DNA from: Actinomyces bovis
GTDB taxonomy: Bacteria > Actinomycetota > Actinomycetes > Actinomycetales > Actinomycetaceae
Assembly (NCBI RefSeq): GCF_900444995.1
Contig: NZ_UAPQ01000006.1
Coordinates: forward strand, 186,001 to 250,000
Reading direction: 5' to 3'
DNA: 64,000 nt
Shown here: positions 9,332 through 20,694 of the stretch, in pieces
Layout of the letters: each line of letters opens with the position of its first letter
Numbering within the stretch: the stretch's first letter is position 1
Made by a program: the position numbers and the translations under genes
The notes under the pieces: generated by a model
Told to the model about the DNA's origin: nothing
The model's input: the letters and a program-made list of their open reading frames with translations, nothing else
Database searches by the model: none

Positions 9332-10447
9332 ATGCGTATTGGTGTACCCACAGAGGTAAAAGACAATGAGGCCCGAGTGGCGCTGACCCCCGCAGGGGCC
9401 TACGCCCTCAGTCAACGCGGCCACGAGGTCACCATCCAAAAGGGTGCAGGTCTGGGCGCAGGGATTTCAGACGCCGAGTATCAGTCCGCCGGCGCCACCA
9501 CCACCGACGACGTCGCCGCGCTATGGGCCCAGGCCGAGCTGATCCTCAAGGTTAAAGAACCCGTTCCTAGCGAGTTTCCGCTGCTGCGGCCCGGCCTGGT
9601 CCTCTTCACTTATCTGCACCTGGCTGCGGACCGTGCCCTCACGGAGCGGCTCCTAGAGGCGCAAGTAACCTCCATCGCCTACGAGACTGTGTCCACCGAC
9701 GCCGGTGTGCTGCCGCTGCTGGCCCCCATGTCGGAGATTGCGGGCCGCTTGGCCACCCAGATCGGCGCCGACTGCCTGCTGCGTCCGCACGGTGGTGCCG
9801 GTGTGCTGCTGGGCGGGGCTGCCGGGGTGCGGCGTGGGAACGTGATTGTGCTCGGAGGTGGGACCGCAGGCTTTAGTGCCGCCCGCGTCGCCGCTGGGAT
9901 GGGTGCGGAAGTCACCGTCATGGACATCAATCCCGTGCGGATGCGCCAAATTGACGAGCTCAGCGGCGGGAGCATCCGCACCCGCTTCTCCACTGGTTTA
10001 GACGTAGCTGAGGCCTGCGCGCAGGCGGATTTGGTGGTCGGCGCAGTCCTGGTGCCCGGGGCCCGCACCCCCAAATTGGTCACCCACGAAATGCTTGAAT
10101 CCATGCGGCCAGGCAGCGTCCTGGTGGATATTGCTATCGACCAGGGTGGCTGCTTTGAAGACTCGCATGTGACCACGCATTCCCAACCGACCTACGACGT
10201 CGACGGCAAGCTCTTCTACTGCGTCGGCAATATGCCAGGGGCGGTGCCCTATACCTCCACTTATGCCCTGACTAACGCCACCTTGCCCTACGCCGTCGAG
10301 ATTGCGGAGCGTGGTTGGCGCAGGGCCTGTCAGCTGCGCGCCGACCTGGCCCGGGGACTGTCCACCCATGCCGGTGAGCTTTTTACTGCCGGTGTGGGGC
10401 AGGCCCTCGATTTGTCGGTCGCGGACCCTGCCGCCCTGTTGGCCTGA
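9332..10447 (+). CDS. ald: alanine dehydrogenase
   Basis: NAD-dependent L-alanine dehydrogenase, 371 residues, exactly the usual family length. It starts MRIGVPTEVKDNEARVALTP, with the catalytic Lys in LILKVKEP and the catalytic His in FTYLHLAAD. The NAD-binding motif VLGGGTAGFSAARVAAGMGAEV lies near residue 171. It interconverts alanine with pyruvate and ammonia in the cytoplasm. ATG 9332 is chosen because the protein aligns with the family from that residue and GAGGAAAG lies just upstream; the longer frame from 9233 adds a non-homologous leader. The 145-base gap upstream holds no recognised gene. Confidence 0.96.
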   Translation: MRIGVPTEVKDNEARVALTPAGAYALSQRGHEVTIQKGAGLGAGISDAEYQSAGATTTDDVAALWAQAELILKVKEPVPSEFPLLRPGLVLFTYLHLAADRALTERLLEAQVTSIAYETVSTDAGVLPLLAPMSEIAGRLATQIGADCLLRPHGGAGVLLGGAAGVRRGNVIVLGGGTAGFSAARVAAGMGAEVTVMDINPVRMRQIDELSGGSIRTRFSTGLDVAEACAQADLVVGAVLVPGARTPKLVTHEMLESMRPGSVLVDIAIDQGGCFEDSHVTTHSQPTYDVDGKLFYCVGNMPGAVPYTSTYALTNATLPYAVEIAERGWRRACQLRADLARGLSTHAGELFTAGVGQALDLSVADPAALLA

Positions 10448-10599
10448 GCCCGCAAGTTAACTGGCTTTAGGTGGACCCGCCGCCGCGCCCTTCGCAACGC
10501 TGGGGTGGGCCCACCTCCGTCTGCTGCCCGCCCGCAGTGCTGCCCTGCGGGTGCGGTCACCAGGCGACGCTCTCTCAGCTCTCGCACAGCCCGAAGGCT

Positions 10600-10605
10600 T
10601 ACCCT
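10600..10605 (+). promoter_or_regulatory. -10 hexamer TACCCT of a likely leaderless promoter (htpX)
   Basis: TACCCT fits the actinobacterial TAnnnT consensus and lies exactly 6 bases before the htpX GTG start, with no separate ribosome site. This geometry places the transcription start at or next to the start codon. Confidence 0.5.
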
Positions 10606-10611
10606 GGTGGC

Positions 10612-11472
10612 GTGACAAAGCACCACAACGGATTGAAGACAGCAGCCCTGCTGGGCGGCATGTGGGGCCTGCTCGTGCTCCTGGGGTACCTGCTGGCTCA
10701 AGGCACTGGATCGTCGATCTGGCTGTTTATTGCGCCAATTATCGGCCTGGCCCAGACCGCCTACTCTTACTGGAACTCCGACAAGCTGGCCGTGCGCTCC
10801 ATGGGAGCGGTGGAGGTCACTGAGGAGGAAGAGCCAGTCATGTATGCGGTGGTGCGTGAGCTTTCCCAGACTGCCGGACAGCCCATGCCGCGCCTGTATG
10901 TGGCCCCCACCATTAGCCCTAATGCTTTTGCTACTGGCCGTGACCCGCAGCATGCTGCCGTGTGCTGTACCCAGGGCATCCTGCAGCTCCTCAACGACCG
11001 TGAGCTGCGCGGAGTGCTGGGTCATGAACTCTCCCACGTCTACAACCGAGACATCCTCACCGGCTCCATCGCCGCTGGGATTGCCGGGGTGATCTCCTCC
11101 GTATGTTCCATGGTGCTGTGGTTCGGGGGCGGGCGGGACCGCCGGGAGGCTGGCAACACAATCGTGCTGGTGTTGGTGGCCATGCTGGCGCCCTTGGCAG
11201 CCATGATCACCCAGATGGCAGTGTCTCGCACCCGTGAGTTCGACGCCGACCACGACGGCGCCGTGCTCACCAACGACCCCCTGGCCTTGGCTTCCGCTCT
11301 GCGCAAGCTAGATGGGGGAGTGGCGCGGGCGCCCTTGGCTCAAGACCCACGAGTGGAACCGTTGTCCGCCATGATGATTGCCAATCCCTTCGGGCGGGTG
11401 CGCAACCTTTTTGCCACGCACCCGCCTATGGATCAACGCATCGCTCGCCTGGAGGAGATGGCCGGGTACTGA
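10612..11472 (+). CDS. htpX: zinc metalloprotease HtpX (M48 family)
   Basis: A 286-residue membrane-bound M48 peptidase involved in membrane protein quality control. Two N-terminal hydrophobic helices (residues 10-50) are followed by the zinc-binding HELSH motif near residue 138, two more hydrophobic segments, and the third zinc-ligand region REFDADHDG. Length matches HtpX. GTG 10612 was chosen because homology begins there (TKHHNGLKTA) and a -10 hexamer lies six bases upstream; the open frame from 10471 is only an extension. It converges with the DM13 gene, with 11 bases between the two stops. Confidence 0.94.
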   Translation: MTKHHNGLKTAALLGGMWGLLVLLGYLLAQGTGSSIWLFIAPIIGLAQTAYSYWNSDKLAVRSMGAVEVTEEEEPVMYAVVRELSQTAGQPMPRLYVAPTISPNAFATGRDPQHAAVCCTQGILQLLNDRELRGVLGHELSHVYNRDILTGSIAAGIAGVISSVCSMVLWFGGGRDRREAGNTIVLVLVAMLAPLAAMITQMAVSRTREFDADHDGAVLTNDPLALASALRKLDGGVARAPLAQDPRVEPLSAMMIANPFGRVRNLFATHPPMDQRIARLEEMAGY

Positions 11473-11483
11473 GAGGCCGACGC

Positions 11484-12101
11484 TCAGGCGGGTGTGCTCA
11501 GGGCCGCGGCACCGAAGGACACACTGAAGTCCTCACACCACAGGACCACGGATTGCCACTGGCTCAAATCGGTGCCCGCCGGCAGGTTGTAGAGCTGGTT
11601 GCCTAGGTTGCCTTTGATTGGAGCTACGTCCAGGTGCGCGTGGTCTTTGGCGGTGAACCAGCCTGCGGTGCCCTCGATCACCGGCCCGGCGCTGAGCCAT
11701 ACGCGCACATCGGGGCCGTTGGAAGTGGACAGGTTGGCTAGGGCCAGCTGGAGGGTCCCGTCCGGCTGCCGGTAGATGCTGGCGGTGCCGGTGGTGGTGT
11801 GCTCGTGGGAGGTGAAGGTACCGCTGGACACCAGCTGCGGCCCGGCAGGAGTGGTTGGGGCGGTGGTGGCTGATTCCGTGCTGTTGGGGGCAGGCTCAGC
11901 TGAGGCACTCGCCTGGCTTTGTGGCGTGCTCGGCGCCGGGGCAACCGGAACGGGCAGAGCATCGTTGACCGTGGTGTCCACAAACAGCAGCCAGGGTTTG
12001 AACACAGCCATGGCAGCTACCAACACCACCAGGGTGACGGTAGCAACAGCGGCGGTGGCCTTGCGGTGGGCACGGATAAAACTACGTAATTTAGTCAGCA
12101 T
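11484..12101 (-). CDS. membrane-anchored DM13-domain protein
   Basis: A 205-residue protein with one N-terminal membrane anchor (residues 17-42), a Pro/Ser/Thr/Ala-rich linker (about 50-90) and a C-terminal DM13 domain. Visible DM13 features are the GTFTSHEHTTTGTASIY start, SNGPDVRVWL, GNLGNQLYNLP, and the conserved cysteine in VVLWCEDFSVSFGAA. DM13 domains are thought to take part in extracytoplasmic electron transfer; the precise role here is unknown. The start codon is overlapped by a perfect 7-bp inverted repeat, so expression is probably controlled by a dedicated repressor. Single-gene unit. Confidence 0.88.
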   Translation of the reverse strand: MLTKLRSFIRAHRKATAAVATVTLVVLVAAMAVFKPWLLFVDTTVNDALPVPVAPAPSTPQSQASASAEPAPNSTESATTAPTTPAGPQLVSSGTFTSHEHTTTGTASIYRQPDGTLQLALANLSTSNGPDVRVWLSAGPVIEGTAGWFTAKDHAHLDVAPIKGNLGNQLYNLPAGTDLSQWQSVVLWCEDFSVSFGAAALSTPA

Positions 12102-12114
12102 GGACTAAAGTTTA
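12090..12114 (-). promoter_or_regulatory. leaderless promoter and palindromic operator at the DM13 gene start
   Basis: On the minus strand a -10 hexamer TAAACT (12114-12109) lies seven bases before the ATG at 12101. A perfect inverted repeat TTTAGTC-N6-GACTAAA (12090-12109) starts where the -10 ends and spans the start codon. A repressor bound here would block initiation. The TTAG/CTAA ends recall DtxR/IdeR boxes, but the core does not match the known consensus. Confidence 0.5.
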
Positions 12115-12225
12115 AGTGATTCTCATCCGTGTTAGTTATGGGATGTCGCACAGCTCCGCTGGATTATGAGCCGACGCCGGGGCTAGCTGTGTCCCTGCGT
12201 GGGTTTCCTGGCAGCCGACGCCCAA

Positions 12226-15410
<3,185 letters not shown>

Positions 15411-15411
<1 letters not shown>

Positions 15412-16565
15412 TACGACACCGCCTCTACATCACGCACCCGCACCTTGCCAGACATCAGCAGGGGGAGAAGCTCATCGCGCTGGCGGGTTAGGTGGGCCGC
15501 CTCGATCCTCAACTCCACCGCTCCTCGAACCAGGGATGCGACAGCATGTCGTACCGTGGCATCGAGCTCCCGTGGGTCGGGCACCTCAAAGTTGGGGATA
15601 GCAGCCTTGTCGACCCGCTGCCGACTGTTTGTTGTGCCGCTCACGGCTCCTCGCATTTGCTCCCAGAAAGATCTAGTGCTGGCCAGTGTCCAGATCATTT
15701 CGGAAGGGATGCCTTCAGATCCTTGAAGTACGACGAACTCAGGTGAGCAAACAGCAGGAGCGGATGAGCGCGTGTACGCCATCCACGTTCGCTCAGTTTT
15801 CGGGTTTAACCGGGATACCAACACCGAGTCAACTTCAAGTATCTGCTTCCCTGACAAGATAGTCGCGCCAGACTCCAATGATGGAAGGAGACTGCTGTCG
15901 AAAGCTGGGATCGAAAAATGGTCAACCGTTCCTTCCGGTTTACGCTGCCGGAGGTGGGGTGTCGCCGCAATCACATGCAGTGGCACGGTGGTCGTGATTC
16001 GTTTCGTCATGGTTCGCGCGGCATCTTCCATCCGCAGGGCCAAACGGCGACTCGTCTCGATAAGGTCATCGAAGGCGCCGAGCACACCCGCGATCCGCTC
16101 CTGCTCCTCCAGCGGTGGGAGCCAGATTGGCAGATTAGTTAACCGATCTGTCGCCAGTACTCCGGTCCCGTGGCCAGCCTGATGGACTTGTGCCAGTAGC
16201 GTGGGGCGAGCCGCGCGCAAGGCAAGGTTGAGGTACCTAGGGAGTATGTCGGAACGAGCGACTATTGCTTTCACATCCTGGTTGAAAGCCACAGGCCGAG
16301 CAGCAAACCCTATACGAATCTCTTGCAAGAGGCTCATGCCGCGAACCAGAATCAGCGATGCGCCGACTGGAGCGAGATTGCTGCCTGCGGTTAGACCTGT
16401 CTCGGTTATGCACAGGTTGGAGTCAGTTAGGTTGAGACTATGTAGAGTCTTAGCGCTGATCCAAGGAATCGAGCCGTTCCAGTAATCTCGCCGTGATTTC
16501 GGTGGAGTTCCGCCCGATTTCAGATCAGCGAGGTCTTTCAGACGAACAACCCTCCGCTTACTCAT
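15411..16565 (-). CDS. hsdS: type I restriction-modification specificity subunit
   Basis: The 384-residue DNA-recognition subunit. It has the usual two target-recognition domains, each followed by a conserved coiled-coil spacer. The first recognition domain starts [20 protein letters not shown] and ends in [20 protein letters not shown]; the second ends in the shorter helix [25 protein letters not shown]. The start is ATG 16565 ([10 protein letters not shown]), overlapping the hsdM stop by eight bases; an upstream extension to 16592 is not supported. The gene looks less GC-rich than hsdM and hsdR, typical for exchangeable specificity genes. The bipartite target sequence cannot be predicted from the protein alone. 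Confidence 0.93.
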
Positions 16566-18165
16566 GATCTGACACCAAGGCACACAATGCATCGTCTATC
16601 TGTCCCTGAAGGCGTGCGCGTGCAGCAAACCCCTTCCGAATCTCGTTCGCGAGCCTGGCGATCTTCTGCTCAACGGGTTCGCCGTCGTCCTCCGCCTCCT
16701 GGGTGCCGACGTAGCGGCCGGGGCTCAGCGCATAACCCGCCTCAGCTACCTGCTGCGTGGTCACCGAGGCGCAGAAGCCGGGCACATCCGCATAGCCCGG
16801 CAGATCGGGGTCTCCGCGCCAGGCATTGTAGGTGTCCGCGATCCGGGCCACGTCCTCAGGGGAGAGATTGCGGTGCGTGCGGTTCTCCATATAGCCGCTC
16901 TCGCGGGCGTCAATAAACAACACCTCGCCCCGGCGCTCACGCTGAGGCCGCTCCGACCTAACCCTGCGCGCCGTCTTGTCCTTGGTGCAGAACCACAGTG
17001 ACACCGGAATCTGCACCGAATAGAACAACTGAGACGGCAAGGCCACAACGCACTCCACCACGTCGTCGTCAACCATCCGCTGGCGGATATCACCCTGGCC
17101 CGACGAGTTCACCGTCAGCGACCCATTGGCCAACACCACCCCCATCGTCCCGGTGGGGGACAGGTGGTGAAGCATGTGCTGCAGCCAAGCGTAATTCGCG
17201 TTGCCCGGTGGCGGCGTCCCAAATTTCCAACGCGGATCATCAGCCAGACGCTCCCCGCCCCAATCCGAAATATTGAAGGGCGGATTGGCCATAATGAAGT
17301 CCGCCCGCAAATCCGGGTGCAGATCATTGTGGAAGGAATCGCCCCACTCCGGCCCGAGCTGCGCCTCAATACCCCGAATAGCAAGGTTCATCTTGGCTAG
17401 CCGCCAGGTGGTGGGGTTCCGCTCCTGCCCGAAAACAGACAGGTCATTGCGAGAACCGCCGCTCGCCTCCACAAAATGCTCAGCCTGCACAAACATTCCA
17501 CCGGAACCACAACAGGGGTCAAAGACTCGACCGTTGTAGGGCCGCAGCATCTCCACCAGCAGCGAGACCACGGAGCGTGGGGTGTAAAACTCGCCACCGT
17601 TCTTACCCTCATTGGAGGCGAACTGCGCGAGGAAGTACTCATAAACCCGCCCCAGCACATCCATGCCCTCGTGTTCGGCTGCGGCAAGATCATCGCGCGA
17701 GAAGGTGTCGATCAGCCCGCCAAGCGTCGCCGGAGTCAGCTCCCGGCGGGCGTAATTCTTTGGCAACACCCCCTTCAGCGAGGGATTCTCACGCTCGATA
17801 GCCTCCATTGCCGCATCGATGCGCTGGCCAATATCGGCCTGTTTAGCCGCCTTGCGCAGGTCCGTCCAACGGTGGCCCGCCGGGACCCAGAACACGCCCT
17901 CAGAGGTGTACTCGTCGCGGTCCTCCAGCACCGCCTGCCGCGCCTCCTCGGTGGGCATGAAGTAGTCACTGCGCTCATCCCTGACCAGCTCGGACAGGTG
18001 AGCGTGCCGGGCCTCAAACTTGTCCGAGACGTACTTCAAGAACAGCAGGCCGAGCACCACATGCTTGTACTCGGCAGCGTCCATGGAGGACCGCAGCCTA
18101 TTCGCGGCTTCCCAGAGAGCATCCTCCAGGCCAAGGGCCGTGGTCTTAGTGCCGCGTGCTGCCAT
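16558..18165 (-). CDS. hsdM: type I restriction-modification DNA methyltransferase subunit
   Basis: The N6-adenine methyltransferase subunit, 535 residues. An N-terminal helical domain (LRSSMDAAEYKHVVLGLLFLKYVSDKFE) precedes the catalytic domain with the SAM-binding motif FDPCCGSGGMF near residue 216 and the catalytic NPPF near residue 292. With HsdS it methylates the host target; with HsdR it restricts unmodified DNA. The start is ATG 18165, behind AAGGAAG on the minus strand; the frame extends upstream to 18198 without a ribosome site. It is the first gene of the operon. Confidence 0.96.
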   Translation of the reverse strand: MAARGTKTTALGLEDALWEAANRLRSSMDAAEYKHVVLGLLFLKYVSDKFEARHAHLSELVRDERSDYFMPTEEARQAVLEDRDEYTSEGVFWVPAGHRWTDLRKAAKQADIGQRIDAAMEAIERENPSLKGVLPKNYARRELTPATLGGLIDTFSRDDLAAAEHEGMDVLGRVYEYFLAQFASNEGKNGGEFYTPRSVVSLLVEMLRPYNGRVFDPCCGSGGMFVQAEHFVEASGGSRNDLSVFGQERNPTTWRLAKMNLAIRGIEAQLGPEWGDSFHNDLHPDLRADFIMANPPFNISDWGGERLADDPRWKFGTPPPGNANYAWLQHMLHHLSPTGTMGVVLANGSLTVNSSGQGDIRQRMVDDDVVECVVALPSQLFYSVQIPVSLWFCTKDKTARRVRSERPQRERRGEVLFIDARESGYMENRTHRNLSPEDVARIADTYNAWRGDPDLPGYADVPGFCASVTTQQVAEAGYALSPGRYVGTQEAEDDGEPVEQKIARLANEIRKGFAARARLQGQIDDALCALVSDHE

Positions 18166-18248
18166 CTGAACTTCTTCCTTGCCGGCCAAGACGATCACGC
18201 CTCCACCGGCAGGGGGACCGTCAAACTCCTAATCAGATGAACCTTAGC

Positions 18249-18267
18249 GACTGGGTCTACCCAAGTC
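18249..18267 (-). promoter_or_regulatory. possible operator upstream of hsdM
   Basis: An imperfect palindrome, GACTGGGT-CT-ACCCAAGTC, lies about 85 bases upstream of the hsdM start in the only promoter-sized gap before the restriction operon. It could be a binding site for a regulator of the operon, but no dedicated controller gene is nearby. Confidence 0.25.
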
Positions 18268-18313
18268 ATACCTTCCGGCGGGCACCAGCCAGCCCGGCTG
18301 GCCAGCCCCAGTT

Positions 18314-18811
18314 CTACCGGTAGTTCACGAACTGCAGCGCGGCGTCGACGTCAAGCCCCTTAAGTAAGGCAATAACAGCCTGCAGGTCATCGCGGGACTT
18401 AGAAGAAACGCGCACCTCATCGCCCTGAATCAGCGCCTTGACGCCCTTAGGTCCCTCATCGCGGATCGCCTTGGTGATCTTCTTGGCGACCTCCTGCGTC
18501 AGCCCCTCCTTGAGTGGGCAAGCCAGCTTGTAGATCTTGCCGGAGAGCTTGGGCTCCTTGTCACCCAGGTCCAGCGCCTTCAGAGACACACCCCGGCGGA
18601 AAAGCTTGGACTGCAGCACATCCAGAATCGCCAAGACGCGCTCCGCAGAGTTGGCTTCCATGGTGATGGTGTCTCCGGCCAGAGAAATGGCGGCATCCAC
18701 GCCCCGGAAGTCGTAGCGCTGAGAGATCTCCTTGGCGGTCTGGTTGACGGCGTTGTCCACCTCCTGGCGGTCCAACTTGGAGACGACGTCGAAGGAGGAA
18801 TCTGCAGCCAT
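18314..18811 (-). CDS. YajQ-family nucleotide-binding protein
   Basis: A 165-residue protein of the YajQ family, whose members bind nucleotides, in some species cyclic di-GMP. It begins [21 protein letters not shown] and contains [16 protein letters not shown] and the C-terminal [20 protein letters not shown], all typical for the family. Start ATG 18811 has AAAGG upstream on the minus strand and matches the conserved N-terminus; the frame continues upstream to 18892 without homology. It is a single-gene unit diverging from the tRNA block. Ligand binding is not shown by the sequence. Confidence 0.93.
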   Translation of the reverse strand: MAADSSFDVVSKLDRQEVDNAVNQTAKEISQRYDFRGVDAAISLAGDTITMEANSAERVLAILDVLQSKLFRRGVSLKALDLGDKEPKLSGKIYKLACPLKEGLTQEVAKKITKAIRDEGPKGVKALIQGDEVRVSSKSRDDLQAVIALLKGLDVDAALQFVNYR

Positions 18812-18974
18812 GATCTGCCTTTCTGTGTTAGCCACCCCCTTTAGAGGCGACCTGGTGTGAGTGCGCGGCGGGCCGTGTGAGCAGCGTCCCACGGACGCGA
18901 TTGGCGCCCGCCTCCGTCCACTTGTTATTCTTCCACGGCACCGGACGCGGCCGATATGGTCGAGTGTGGAGCAA

Positions 18975-19058
18975 GGCGGGTTGCCCGAGCGGCCAATGGG
19001 AGCTGACTGTAAATCAGCCGCGCAAGCTACGGGGGTTCGAATCCCTCACCCGCCACCA
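18975..19058 (+). tRNA. tRNA-Tyr (anticodon GTA)
   Basis: A type II tRNA of about 81 bases plus an encoded CCA end (19056-19058). The acceptor stem pairs GGCGGGT (18975-18981) with ACCCGCC (19048-19054). The anticodon loop is CTGTAAA, giving GTA. A long variable arm precedes the T-arm GGTTCGAATCC. First of three tRNAs before rpmG. Confidence 0.95.
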
Positions 19059-19167
19059 TGATCGCCTCGGTGATCAGGCCCTTTTCGGAGGGCAACCCCG
19101 CAGTGAGGGTTCTCACGGGGGCCGGAGTTGCGAGAGCAAAAACGGGCCCCTTAGAGTTCCGCTCGTT

Positions 19168-19240
19168 GCCCCGATAGCTCAGTCGGCAGAGCGTCTCCAT
19201 GGTAAGGAGAAGGTCAAGGGTTCGATTCCCTTTCGGGGCT
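19168..19240 (+). tRNA. tRNA-Thr (anticodon GGT)
   Basis: A 73-base cloverleaf with acceptor stem GCCCCGA (19168-19174) and TCGGGGC (19233-19239). The anticodon arm is TCTCC-ATGGTAA-GGAGA, anticodon GGT, and the T-arm carries GGTTCGATTCC. No CCA is encoded. The Thr-Met-rpmG order is widespread in actinobacteria. Confidence 0.95.
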
Positions 19241-19282
19241 CTGACACTAAGGGGGCCAATTAGGCCCCCGTTGTGTTGATAA

Positions 19283-19356
19283 GGCGAGGTAGCTCAGCTG
19301 GTTAGAGCGCACGACTCATAATCGTGAGGTCGAGGGTTCGAGTCCCTCCCCCGCTA
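19283..19356 (+). tRNA. elongator tRNA-Met (anticodon CAT)
   Basis: A 74-base cloverleaf with anticodon arm CACGA-CTCATAA-TCGTG, anticodon CAT. The D-arm AGCTCAGCTGGTTAGAGC marks an elongator and not an initiator tRNA. The acceptor stem GGCGAGG (19283-19289) against CCCCGCT (19349-19355) has a G-U pair at 1-72 and an A-C mismatch at 5-68, which is unusual. No CCA is encoded. Confidence 0.93.
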
Positions 19357-19409
19357 CGCAATCTTGGGCACGGCCTAACCGCCCAGGGACCAACCATGAG
19401 GAGCACAAC

Positions 19410-19580
19410 GTGGCCAGCAAGAGCGCTGATGTTCGCCCCAAGATCACTCTGGCCTGCGCGGAGTGCAAGGAGCGCAACTACATCACCAAGAAGAACCGTC
19501 GCAACACCCCTGACCGCCTAGCGGTCAGCAAGTTCTGCGCACGCTGCGGTAAGCACACCGAGCACCGCGAGACCCGCTGA
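19410..19580 (+). CDS. rpmG: 50S ribosomal protein L33
   Basis: A 56-residue ribosomal protein starting with GTG 19410, six bases after ATGAGGAG. The sequence begins [20 protein letters not shown] and continues with [17 protein letters not shown] and the second cysteine pair [15 protein letters not shown]. It has both CxxC pairs, so it is the zinc-binding form and not the zinc-free paralogue used in zinc starvation. It directly follows the tRNA-Met gene. Confidence 0.97.
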   Translation: MASKSADVRPKITLACAECKERNYITKKNRRNTPDRLAVSKFCARCGKHTEHRETR

Positions 19581-19592
19581 CGGCACGCCCGG

Positions 19593-19598
19593 TACCAT
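19593..19598 (+). promoter_or_regulatory. -10-like hexamer TACCAT before the MaoC-like gene
   Basis: TACCAT (TAnnnT type) lies six bases before GTG 19605. It also forms the loop of a small CCCGG/CCGGG hairpin. Weaker than the other leaderless candidates, because a strong terminator-like hairpin begins at once downstream (19615). Confidence 0.3.
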
Positions 19599-19604
19599 CC
19601 GGGT

Positions 19605-20594
19605 GTGAGCAAGCAAGACCCCGTTGACCCCAGGTCGGCGGGGTCTTCTGGTGCCTGCACCACTGCTACCAAAGTGGGGGACGACGCCGTAGCCCCGGCT
19701 CCGGCCAGGGCGCAAGCAATAGCGCCGGCCACGCCGCAGGACATGGTCCAGGCCATGGCTCAGGTGCTGGAGGGGCTGCTGGACCGCAGCGGACTGGTGG
19801 TGCCGCCCGCCCAGATTCAGGTTGCCGTGCAGACTCTCACGCCAGCTGCCCTGAGCCTGCGGCAGCACCGCGAGCAACTCCCCGCAGGCCTCTGGGACGG
19901 CCTGGTACACCGCCGCTGCCAACTGCGTGAGGTTGCCGTCGACGCGGCTGCGCAGCCTGCGGGCAGCGCTGCAAACCCAGCTGAAGGTGCTGGGGAATCG
20001 GCGCAGGCCACTTTGGAGGTGCTGGCTCGGCGTGGGGCATGGGAGCTACTGCGCGCTACCTCTCAGCACAGGACGCCGAGCGGCGCGCCGTTGCTCGTCG
20101 AGCATGAGCTGGCCCGCCCACTCACAGACCAGCGCACACAGGAGACCCGCCCCGCCGTCGGCAGGGCAGCCGGTGCTGCTGCGGACGGCGCAGCCTTCTC
20201 GCCGCATGCGACCGGGGGCGCTGGGCGAGCTGGCAGGGCAGTGAGCAGTGCGACTGCCAGCGCTGCCTTGGCGGCCAATGCGGCCAATATGCTGCGAGTC
20301 ACCGCCGCCGACGTCGCCGCCTGGGCTCAGGCCACCGCAGACTCCAACGCCATCCATCTGCAAGCGGGCCGGGCTCAAGCACTCGGGCTTGCGGCAGGGG
20401 AGGGGCAGGTGGTGGCCCATGGCCTCTTGCTAGCGGCCATCTCCCTGGCCTTCGCCCCAGCCCATTCGCCGAGCTTGCAGCTGCGCTTCACCCATGCGCT
20501 GGCGGTGGACCAGGGGGGTACGCCCGTGGAGCTGGGGCCTGGCGGTGAACTCCACAGTGGCGGCCTGATGCTGTTAAAGCGCCGCGAACTCTGA
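19605..20594 (+). CDS. MaoC-like hotdog-fold dehydratase homologue
   Basis: Up to 329 residues. The C-terminal part (about 225-290) is a MaoC-like hotdog domain: VTAADVAAWAQATADSNAIH, with the D-x4-H hydratase signature, then GEGQVVAHGLLLAAIS. The N-terminal half looks like a degraded second hotdog domain, with Ala-rich low-complexity insertions near residues 10-40 and 170-225. The place after tRNA-Met and rpmG is where mycobacteria carry hadA/hadB, so this may be a fused, diverged equivalent. The start is doubtful: GTG 19605 has a terminator-like hairpin inside its first codons; GTG 19674 or ATG 19743 are alternatives. Substrate unknown. Confidence 0.75.
   Translation: MSKQDPVDPRSAGSSGACTTATKVGDDAVAPAPARAQAIAPATPQDMVQAMAQVLEGLLDRSGLVVPPAQIQVAVQTLTPAALSLRQHREQLPAGLWDGLVHRRCQLREVAVDAAAQPAGSAANPAEGAGESAQATLEVLARRGAWELLRATSQHRTPSGAPLLVEHELARPLTDQRTQETRPAVGRAAGAAADGAAFSPHATGGAGRAGRAVSSATASAALAANAANMLRVTAADVAAWAQATADSNAIHLQAGRAQALGLAAGEGQVVAHGLLLAAISLAFAPAHSPSLQLRFTHALAVDQGGTPVELGPGGELHSGGLMLLKRREL
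19615..19647 (+). terminator. terminator-like hairpin after rpmG
   Basis: A 15-bp stem (19615-19629 with 19633-19647, including two G-U pairs) closed by a three-base CCA loop. The outer arms are AAGACCCCG and CGGGGTCTT. It lies 35 bases after the rpmG stop and has the look of an intrinsic terminator, although no run of T follows. It sits inside the first 15 codons of the next open frame. Confidence 0.6.
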
Positions 20595-20652
20595 ACCTCG
20601 CCGGGGGCGCTCCACTAGGACCTGTGGGTAAATATGGCGATGCCCCCATGCT

Positions 20653-20690
20653 TATACTTGATTGTTCAGTTAACGGGGAATCTGGGGGTG
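20653..20690 (+). promoter_or_regulatory. candidate promoter of the MarR-type gene
   Basis: A short AT-rich island in GC-rich surroundings holds the -10-like TATACT (20653-20658) and the segment TTGATTGTTCAGTTAAC at 20659-20675, then a G-rich ribosome-site region (20684-20688) ahead of ATG 20695. MarR proteins often repress themselves from such AT-rich sites overlapping the transcription start. No clean palindrome is present. Confidence 0.4.
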
Positions 20691-20694
20691 CCAC

